NCBI RefSeq assembly: GCF_001949145.1
Contig: NW_019091649.1
Coordinates: 198,428-210,041 of the forward strand
DNA length: 11,614 nucleotides
Reading direction: 5' to 3'
Source of the DNA: Acanthaster planci
Taxonomy: Eukaryota > Echinodermata > Asteroidea > Valvatida > Acanthasteridae
The notes beneath the pieces were generated by a model. That model saw nothing but the letters and a program-made list of their open reading frames with translations. It searched no databases and was not told the origin of the DNA. Position numbers and translations under genes: made by a program. Below are positions 7,301-11,614 of this stretch, in pieces. Each line of letters begins with the position of its first letter. Position 1 is the stretch's first letter.

Positions 7301-9474
7301 GAAATAGCAATTTGTAGCGCTAGGTCCTTCAGGCTCAGAGTGTTACGTAGTATTTTGTAGTACTGAGTACACTAAGCCAAACAACGCCCGGTACTGTTGG
7401 GGTTAAAAGCTAAAATCGAAACCCATTTCTAGAGAGTGTACATTGCAGCCATCTTGCAGGTCAGTGATTTTGTTCCACATGGTACACACAGAGGTCTGCC
7501 TGTGGAACAATACAGCTGCCCTGCAAGATGGCTTGCACGCAAAGCCTCAATAGAAGGCAATGCAACATGCTTAAAAAAGTAAGCATCCACTGGACACTTT
7601 TTGACTGAGGCATCATTCAAAGTTTTTTATTTTGTGCTTCTTCAAACTACTTCAGGGTCCCAATCTTTCCATAAATACGAACATTCCAAACAACACAATT
7701 GACTGACACAAAATGAAAGTACACTTCATATTTCCTTTTAAAAACAATGCTGGATACTTTGAACATCCCGTTGATGATTTACGTTGCTTTGGGGTCGGGT
7801 TAGGAGAGTGTCAGAGACATTTTGCATGACTAATCACGCAGCCAATCAATGGCCCAAGACCATTTAAAGTAAATCTGACAAATTCTACTCACATCCCCGA
7901 CATCTTGCTTAACTTTCAGAGCAGCCTCATACACTTTCTCGCTGTTGCTGACATCGACAGTATATTCGTAGGCTTTGCCTCCATTCTCACGGATCTGATC
8001 TGCTGTCTCTTCATTGCCTGCCTGGTTGACATCCCACAGAACAATAGTAGCTCCCAGCTGTCCGAACCCCTGAGCCAGCAAGCGACCGATTCCGCTTCCT
8101 TTCAAAAAAAGGAGGTAGGGTCACGCTTGGGGGGTTTGGTAGTGAAATGACAAATCCACGTAATCCTTTGTTCATTGTTAGCAAGCAGAACTGCACATGG
8201 AAGCATGTGCAAAGGGAGTTCTAATTCTCGATAATGTTCAGTTGGTAATTTCAAGACTTGCATTATTGGGGGATTAAGGAGAATAAGACAATCTAGTTTT
8301 AGGTCTCTGTTGACTTTGCTAGATATTGGGGTAAGTACTTAAAAACTTGGCGCCTGAGAGATTATATGTATATTGCCGATCATCACCAACTCCCTGGAAT
8401 TATCTGAATACTGCAGAGTCCTGGCCCTTGAAGGAAACAAGTACTAGCTCTAGGAGGGTTGAGGTTCGTAAGAAAGTGAGAATAAACCAATGCTCGCTTT
8501 TGTTTGCCTAACGCAATCATCACACCATTTTCTGCTAAAGAATTTGCTCTCTCTGCAGGTAGATGGGCACCAGTCATGCCAGTGATATTTCAAGATTCAA
8601 GATTTATTTCATTTTCTACAGCATAATAATCACACACGATAATAAAACTTTTAATAAATACATAAATAGGACTGAATGATACTACAACACACTTTAGAAA
8701 GGATACTGTAGAGGGGTACCCAATGAAAGCAATGCTTGTAGATTTGGGCCCCTTTTGTAACATTACTTATTAAATTACAAACACACACACACACAAAGAC
8801 AGACAAAATAAGTAAATATGTAGTTGCAAGTTTGTGTAGCCAGAAACCAGTATGGTATGTTAAATTAAGATATAAGTGTTAATTGCCAAAAACACAGAAA
8901 TATGTGTATGTAAGAATTACGAATAATTATGTATTTAACAAAGAGATCTTATATTTCTTTTTAAAAGCTGACAGAGTATTTAAATTTCTAAGTGAATCTG
9001 ATAATGAGTTCCAAAACTTGGGTCCCTCATATTTAACAGTTCTTTGGGCAAGGATAGTGCGGGTTTGTGGGAGGTGAAAGTGAGAGGCTTGAGGAGTGAA
9101 ATAAGTATGTAGGTCAAGATTACGCACAAACATTACCTGAATATAAGAGAAGGTAAGGTATTTGTAGTAAACTGGTACATGAGAGACCCAAGTTGGTGGT
9201 AATATATATCCTTAATTTTGGGTGACTGTAGGCACAATACTGATGTTTTTGTTAAGCAACAGACACACACATACTTTATGTGCAAGAAAATATTAGATTA
9301 CAATGAACACTAACAATGTTTACCTGCGCCAGTGACCAACACAATTTCACCAACTACACTTTTGCGCTTCCGCATTGAGCGGGGGATGCATGCCAATATC
9401 ACGGCTTCTAAGCAGTACCACAGTAATAGGAAGAGGCTCCATAGCTGCTCCAGTAGTGCTCTTGGTAGAGACAT
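1246..9474 (-). CDS. SDR16C5-like: SDR16C-family retinol/steroid dehydrogenase, six coding exons (whole gene)
   Basis: The coding exons are 9474-9324, 8098-7893, 6706-6596, 4878-4634, 3605-3477 and 1339-1246. They join in frame to 936 nt, giving 311 residues, almost the length I recall for vertebrate SDR16C5 (about 309). A hydrophobic segment at residues 10-31 followed by basic RSMRKRKS suggests a membrane anchor. The Rossmann fold shows TGAGSGIG (48-55), Asp73 after strand 2 (favouring NAD over NADP), Asp99 and NNAG (125-128). The catalytic set is Asn150, Ser178, Tyr191 and Lys195 (YTTSK). [10 protein letters not shown] segment follows at 224-232. Known members sit on the endoplasmic reticulum or lipid droplets and oxidise retinol to retinal, or act on steroids and lipids. 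GNEET, IVTGK, FLDCPD and CPFFI favour SDR16C5 over RDH10. Introns are GT-AG with phases 1, 0, 0, 2, 2. The exact substrate is inference; family and exon structure are strongly supported. Confidence 0.93.
1515..1981. mobile_element. AT-rich MITE-like element with AGGGCTG ends
   Basis: The left end starts AGGGCTGAGTCAATT, and the inverse of the right end starts AGGGCTGTGCCAAATT. Both run into repeated TTTGAATATTTGA-like and ATTCGAATATTC-like words that are self-complementary, so each end can fold on itself. It is about 467 bp, non-coding and lies in intron 5. A TA dinucleotide flanks GGGCTG/CAGCCC on both sides, and no longer target duplication is visible, so the superfamily stays open. Confidence 0.5.
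2600..3069. repeat. Inverted-repeat pair with terminal hairpin, possible foldback/MITE element
   Basis: TAAAGGTACAGT (2600-2611) pairs perfectly with ACTGTACCTTTA (2625-2636) across a 13-nt loop. A third copy, ATGGACTGTACCTTT, lies at 3055-3069 and is inverted relative to the first. The outer pair (2601-3069) could be the ends of one roughly 470-bp element whose left end is duplicated as a hairpin, or the copies may be separate insertions. The interior is non-coding, and no clear target duplication is seen. Confidence 0.4.
3257..3396. repeat. 28-bp minisatellite, five copies
   Basis: The unit begins GCCTTTTGTTTTCAAGCAAA and ends TGACTTAA. Copies start at 3257, 3285, 3313, 3341 and 3369. Only the fourth (G to A in TGACTT) and the fifth (last base) differ, so the array is young. 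It is inside intron 5, starting 80 nt after the exon 5 donor in the direction of transcription. Confidence 0.93.
3477..3605 (-). CDS. SDR16C5-like: Exon 5: substrate-loop and C-terminal region
   Basis: This exon encodes the last base of Lys238, residues 239-280 and two bases of Tyr281. [20 protein letters not shown] corresponds to the family segment with L-P-x-L-x-P-x-Y-V/A-V, and [16 protein letters not shown] to the hydrophobic segment after it. The acceptor TTTGTCCATGCAG has AG at 3607-3606. The donor is AAATA|GTCAGT with GT at 3476-3475 (phase 2). Without splicing, the frame meets TAG right after Lys280, which would cut about 31 residues from the family length. The good fit of exon 6 shows that the donor is real. 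Confidence 0.9.
4075..4533. mobile_element. Candidate hAT-like nonautonomous element in intron 4
   Basis: The left end CAGTGGTGTAACT (4075-4087) and the inverse of the right end, CAGGTGTGTAACT (4533-4521), agree at 11 of 13 positions, and both then run into a G-rich stretch. CAG ends are typical of hAT elements. The flanking 8-mers CCACGTGA and TCCAGTGA share 5 of 8 bases, a weak duplication. The interior is G/C-patchy and has no coding potential I recognise. Boundaries are tentative. Confidence 0.4.
4634..4878 (-). CDS. SDR16C5-like: Exon 4: Ser-Tyr-Lys active site
   Basis: This exon encodes residues 157-237 plus two bases of Lys238. It begins [18 protein letters not shown] and holds catalytic Ser178 (IASLAG), Tyr191 and Lys195 ([11 protein letters not shown]), with the normal 13-residue Ser-Tyr spacing. 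It continues to [15 protein letters not shown], the cofactor-clamping loop after strand 6. The acceptor CAACCTGCAG has AG at 4880-4879. The donor ATCAA|GTGAGT has GT at 4633-4632 (phase 2). The open frame extends upstream of the acceptor, but residues there do not match the family, so they are intronic. Confidence 0.95.
4879..6595 (-). other. Intron 3, largely featureless
   Basis: This intron of 1717 nt runs from GTGAGT to CCTGCAG. It contains an imperfect hairpin (5045-5089, TGCTCC...GTAGC pairing with GCTAC...GGAGCA) and a run of 15 T (5190-5204). The remainder is AT-rich unique-looking sequence with one TAGGCCTA (6319). A 98-codon plus-strand open frame (5912-6208) shows no recognisable motif. 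Confidence 0.6.
6596..6706 (-). CDS. SDR16C5-like: Exon 3: NNAG motif and catalytic Asn
   Basis: This exon is exactly 37 codons (111 nt, phase 0 at both ends), residues 120-156. It starts [20 protein letters not shown] and ends [14 protein letters not shown] (125-128) is the structural motif after strand 4, and Asn150 in MDVN matches the catalytic Asn of the SDR tetrad. It is too short to stand out as an open reading frame, so I found it by reading the region between exons 2 and 4 for the missing strand 4 and helix 4. The acceptor is AACGTTAG with AG at 6708-6707; its pyrimidine tract is weak. The donor is TGG|GTGAGT with GT at 6595-6594. Confidence 0.94.
6919..7088. mobile_element. 170-bp MITE-like element, 11-bp terminal inverted repeats
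   Basis: AGGGGTGTGAG at 6919-6929 is matched exactly in inverse by CTCACACCCCT at 7078-7088. The inside is A-rich and repeats AAAAAGCTGAAAT-like words (near 7014, 7049 and 7064). The flanking 8-mers CCTTTTAC and TCTTTTAA agree at 6 of 8 positions, as an old hAT target duplication might, although the right one overlaps the edge of the next element. It is non-coding and lies in intron 2. Confidence 0.55.
7097..7402. mobile_element. piggyBac-like MITE with TTAA target duplication
   Basis: TTAA (7093-7096) is followed by CCCTAACAGTCCCG, and the right end is the inverse of CCCCAACAGTACCG followed by TTAA (7403-7406). That is 12 of 14 identical terminal bases with CCY-type ends. A looser inverted match continues inward through CTACAAAGTACTAC-like, AGTAGTAAAATGTAGCACTC-like and CAGCC-like segments. 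The element is 306 bp and non-coding, so it would need a transposase from elsewhere. It lies in intron 2. TTAA duplication with such ends is the piggyBac signature; the family call is inference. Confidence 0.65.
7448..7532. repeat. Long hairpin, 32-nt arms, 21-nt loop
   Basis: The arm at 7448-7479 pairs with 7501-7532, with 27 of 32 positions complementary. The outer 13 (GCCATCTTGCAGG) and inner 10 (TGTTCCACA plus one) are unbroken. A short outer extension pairs TGCA with TGCA across a one-base bulge. Size and shape resemble a microRNA precursor or a tiny foldback element. It lies in intron 2 and would be transcribed with the gene on the minus strand. Which of these it is cannot be told from sequence. 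Confidence 0.6.
7893..8098 (-). CDS. SDR16C5-like: Exon 2: Rossmann core, cofactor specificity
   Basis: This exon encodes the rest of Gly51 and residues 52-119. It completes TGAGSGIG and continues through [20 protein letters not shown] and GNEETADQI to VKQDVGD. Asp73 in LWDVN is the acidic residue at the end of strand 2 that normally favours NAD(H). TVDVS (97-101) carries the Asp that contacts adenine in this superfamily. The acceptor is a T-rich tract ending GAAAG, with AG at 8100-8099. The donor is GGGGAT|GTGAGT with GT at 7892-7891 (phase 0). The length of 206 nt fits the phases on both sides. Confidence 0.93.
8099..8589 (-). other. Intron 1, 3' part between LINE tail and exon 2
   Basis: About 490 nt without repeats I recognise, ending in the T-rich acceptor of exon 2. 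Open frames here are short and overlap the exon 2 border. Confidence 0.5.
8590..9245 (-). mobile_element. 5'-truncated CR1/L2-type LINE, 3' end with reverse transcriptase C-terminus
   Basis: Two overlapping frames resemble the extreme C-terminus of non-LTR retrotransposon reverse transcriptases. The first reads [18 protein letters not shown] from 9222 to about 9139. The second, from about 9133 to the stop at 8927, has HFHLPQTRT, then [10 protein letters not shown] and SAFKKKYK. A frameshift near 9131-9141 separates them, so the copy is dead. The stretch after the stop contains a (TG)n run (about 8772-8793) and a GGGGCCCAAATCTACAAGC segment (about 8735-8753) of the kind seen in CR1/L2-like 3' UTRs. 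It ends in a doubled ATCTTGA tail near 8590-8606. It lies in intron 1 in the same orientation as the gene. Clade and upper boundary are uncertain. Confidence 0.75.
9324..9474 (-). CDS. SDR16C5-like: Exon 1 coding part: membrane anchor and start of dinucleotide-binding motif
   Basis: This exon encodes residues 1-50 and the first base of Gly51. It begins [12 protein letters not shown] and contains a leucine-rich hydrophobic stretch, then RSMRKRKS and GEIVLVTGA, the first strand of the Rossmann fold. The donor is GCAG|GTAAAC with GT at 9323-9322 (phase 1). I chose the ATG at 9474 because it has A at -3 and gives the usual family spacing from start to TGAG. In-frame ATGs at 9510 and 9606 would add 12 or 44 polar residues unlike the family; 9510 has a weak context. 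A possible acceptor, CCGTTTCAG, ends 8 nt before the ATG, so part of the 5' UTR may lie on an upstream exon. Confidence 0.88.
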
Positions 9475-9986
9475 CTTGCTCCCTGAAACGGCAGTGACGT
9501 TGTCATTCATTATATATGTACGCGTATCATAAGGTCCCCTTGTTGATTTTTCATTCTGGTTGGCTGAAACATGTCCATGTTCAGCGCAACCTTGAATCTT
9601 GCCCAAAATTTACTGTACTCCATCCCGAATTGTTTTACCTCTGAATGAAATCCATTCACAGGATAGGCCTTGGCCCACATGTACCGAATACATTTGCTCA
9701 AGAGTCAAGGTTGTACTGAATGTGTAGTCTACGAACATTGTAACTAAAATTGGCTCACAATAAGGAAAGCATTCAAAACAAGAAGATGAATGAAACCTGC
9801 CAGATACCCTCAGTTCTGCCCAAAGTTCTGCCCGTGACTAGGCCTACTACATGTACGAGCCTACCATAGAGCTGTAAACTACTAGTACTACCGAAGTAGT
9901 GAGTACTTGGCTACTACGGCTAGGCCTAAATACTTGGACCATAGTGTACTGCCAGTGTCATATAAACTTTACAAGTGCACTAATAA
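9475..9986 (-). promoter_or_regulatory. 5' flank / probable promoter or 5' UTR region of the dehydrogenase gene
   Basis: About 510 bases lie between the start ATG and the first upstream repeat. On the minus strand a TATATAA-like run (about 9510-9517) sits only about 40 nt before the ATG, which would leave a very short leader if it were a TATA box. A CCGTTTCAG splice-acceptor-like site just before the ATG is an alternative that would place the promoter further upstream. The palindrome TAGGCCTA occurs at 9839 and 9921. No transcription start can be fixed from sequence alone. Confidence 0.3.
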
Positions 9987-10295
9987 TTATGGTGTTCCAT
10001 ATGTGCCGTCTGGTCAGATTTTTCAGCCGGCGTCGCATTTTTGGTTGGGCGTCGCATTTTTCAACAGGCGTCGCATTTTTCAACAGGTGTCGCATTTTGC
10101 AACCAGTATAGAGACACTACTGCGATAAACGATTCCTCAGGCAGCAACTCTACAGGTTGGCGAATACCAACTAGAGTGAACAATAGGCCTACTGGGTTTG
10201 GTTTTGACGTAACTGTACGTAATGACATAAGTTACAACCAAAAATGCGGCGCCGGCTGAAAAATCTGACCGGGCGGCACATATGGAACACCATAA
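9987..10295. mobile_element. 309-bp element with 61-bp terminal inverted repeats
   Basis: The arm 9987-10047 and the inverse of 10235-10295 agree at 58 of 61 positions. They start TTATGGTGTTCCATATGTGC and include GGTCAGATTTTTCAGCCGGC. TA precedes TGGTGTTCC at the left end and follows GGAACACCA at the right, so a TA duplication of Tc1/mariner type is possible. The 187-bp interior has no long open frame. It sits about 500-800 bp upstream of the dehydrogenase start codon. Confidence 0.75.
10030..10107 (+). repeat. 19-bp tandem repeat, four copies, inside the 309-bp element
   Basis: The core GTCGCATTTTT begins at 10032, 10051, 10070 and 10089, a period of 19. The middle units read GTCGCATTTTTCAACAGGC; the first and last diverge (GGTTGG in place of CAACAG, and TTTTGCAACC). 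The first copy lies inside the left terminal repeat, and the right arm holds a single inverted core (AAAAATGCGGC), so the array seems to have grown from the left arm. Confidence 0.8.
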
Positions 10296-11073
10296 AGAAT
10301 AGTTGTCCTACCGGATCATAGCCGAACGGGAAATTTTTACACAACACGCGACGGATGGGGAAACTCGACTTGAATAAAGCCGGTTCGGGAGTATTTTTTT
10401 TCAACGAGAAGTTAAGTCTGACGTCTCAATAGGGGAAGTTACTTTCAAGACAAGTTAAGTACATGTATAGTACACGGAAGATACCGTAGTTTGAGTTTCT
10501 AAAAACCCCGCACCCACACGTACGCGTACTTGTGCTACCATCAGACCATGGAGGTAGAATCCATGATCAGACGTACACGCACAAACTGCTGCTGGCGTAC
10601 CGTACGTACGTACGTCCGTGCGTACCATACCGGACTCGACCGCAGAGTGCCGGAGGTAGTAGACTGGCCCAAGTCTACCTAGGACTCCTTTTCACAGCTC
10701 CAGCCGTTTGTTTGCGGATGTTCAGACCCCCAAAACATTAATAGCTCCATACCATAGCGTAGAAATCAGGATATTTGCAATTCGATCAATCGGTCAAATC
10801 AAAGACTATGAAGTTTGCAAGAAAACGAGGAAGAAAACAAGTACGCTGCGAACGTGAGCACCGTCCACCCGTCCATTGTTCGATGTACATAAAGACCCCG
10901 TCACACCTTGACGATCAGCCAGCGTATGCCGACGTATGAAAAAAAATTGGTGAATACGCAAAACTTTCGATTATATTTTTTTGTCAATTTGAGGCATATA
11001 CATAGCGTATTCATAACGAGTTGGACGTATACGTTACGTATCAGTGACTTACATGTACATAGAGAGTTTCGAT
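10296..11073. other. Upstream flank without a recognisable gene, CpG-richer
   Basis: This contains a low-complexity CGTA-rich patch (about 10595-10625) and many TACGTA-like words, with no open frame that resembles a known protein. Short open frames of about 70 codons in several frames are shadows of simple sequence. Confidence 0.4.
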
Positions 11074-11533
11074 AACTTATAGATAACTTATACGGTAACT
11101 GTAAGTTAAACACGTTCAGTAAGTTCTATGGTCGCGGGGAACACGTCCAGTACGTCAAGATGGGTGGGAGATAAGTTCGATACTTTAGTACATGTATAAG
11201 TTCTGCGTACTGACGTAAGTTCAAAGCGCGTTACTCATTGGTTAGAAGCAAAGATCGCCGCGTAAAGCGCCGAAGGCGCGTTTGTTAGAAGTAAGTTTTG
11301 GGTACGCAAGACACTTATTTTCGACTTATGAGTAACTTACAAGTAACGTGTGTGGACGTACATGTGTCAACGATCCCATAGTTTGTCTTACCTACAACTT
11401 ACGGCCCAAGTATGCAGGACATAGCCATACACTGGCAATGCGTCGAAAATTTTATGCATGCATAAAAGTTTTCGACGACCTTGCCGTACTAGTGTGGTTC
11501 AGCGTGCTCTTTACAAAACTTACCCACAACTTA
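11074..11533. repeat. Block dense in TAAGTT/AACTTA hexamers, unclassified
   Basis: The hexamer TAAGTT or its complement starts at 11074, 11085, 11102, 11120, 11172, 11197, 11216, 11292, 11334, 11396, 11517 and 11528. That is twelve times in 460 bp, where well under one is expected from base composition. Spacing is irregular, so this is no simple tandem array. ACGTA/TACGT words are also frequent. It could be a diverged satellite, a transposon's subterminal repeats, or clustered protein-binding sites. Confidence 0.5.
11441..11477. repeat. 37-bp near-perfect palindrome
   Basis: CGTCGAAAATTTTATGCAT runs into its inverse ATGCATAAAAGTTTTCGACG, sharing the central ATGCAT, with a single-base length difference. 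It lies within the TAAGTT-rich block and could be the centre or end of a larger element. Confidence 0.7.
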
Positions 11534-11614
11534 ATAGAAAGTAGGTTTGCGGTAGCACCATGGACGTATCTCTTTTGTGAGTATGTGCGGTTCTGAAAAG
11601 AGTATTTTTTTTCT

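Noticed and set aside
8927-9133. 68-codon open frame as a host gene
   Set aside because: Its FWNSL and RTILAQRT-type motifs are those of LINE reverse transcriptase C-termini, with a frameshift just upstream.
9475-9606. N-terminal extension from in-frame ATGs at 9606 or 9510
   Set aside because: The extra residues are polar and unlike any family N-terminus. The ATG at 9474 has the better context and gives normal spacing to TGAGSGIG.
9907-10259. Overlapping open frames with repeated SHF-type residues
   Set aside because: They are translations of the 19-bp tandem repeat and inverted arms, not a protein.

Overview
This is animal nuclear DNA, not bacterial. One protein is split into six coding pieces by introns with GT-AG borders, there is a polyadenylation signal just after the stop codon, and the introns hold a truncated LINE and several short inverted-repeat elements. 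The palindromic words ACATGTA and TAGGCCTA recur far above chance. From memory, such words are common in marine invertebrates (echinoderms, lancelets, hemichordates, molluscs). A marine invertebrate, perhaps a deuterostome, is my best guess; the sequence does not settle it.

Only one gene is supported. It lies on the minus strand from the ATG at 9474 to the stop at 1246. Its six coding exons (9474-9324, 8098-7893, 6706-6596, 4878-4634, 3605-3477, 1339-1246) join in frame into 936 nt, or 311 residues plus stop. The protein is a complete short-chain dehydrogenase/reductase of the SDR16C group (RDH10 / SDR16C5 / HSD17B11 type). It has an N-terminal hydrophobic anchor, the dinucleotide motif TGAGSGIG, NNAG, and the Asn-Ser-Tyr-Lys catalytic set. 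It most resembles SDR16C5 (epidermal retinol dehydrogenase 2), so a membrane-bound, NAD-dependent retinol or steroid/lipid dehydrogenase is the likely role.

Layout from low to high coordinates. 1-1166: downstream flank with a 37-bp-period duplication. 1167-1172: polyadenylation signal. 1246-1339: exon 6. 1340-3476: intron 5, with an AT-rich inverted-repeat element (1515-1981), a hairpin and second inverted-repeat pair (2600-3069), and five 28-bp tandem repeats (3257-3396). 3477-3605: exon 5. Intron 4 has a hAT-like candidate (4075-4533). 4634-4878: exon 4. Intron 3 is nearly featureless. 6596-6706: exon 3. Intron 2 holds two abutting MITE-like elements (6919-7088, 7097-7402) and an 85-nt hairpin (7448-7532). 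7893-8098: exon 2. Intron 1 carries the 3' end of a CR1/L2-type LINE (about 8590-9245). 9324-9474: exon 1. Upstream lie a 309-bp element with 61-bp terminal inverted repeats (9987-10295) and a region densely seeded with the hexamer TAAGTT/AACTTA (11074-11533).

I see no operon, CRISPR array, rRNA or tRNA and no second host gene. The most unusual features are the two long inverted-repeat structures (7448-7532 and 9987-10295), the TAAGTT-rich block, and an exon-5 splice donor that overlaps an in-frame TAG.
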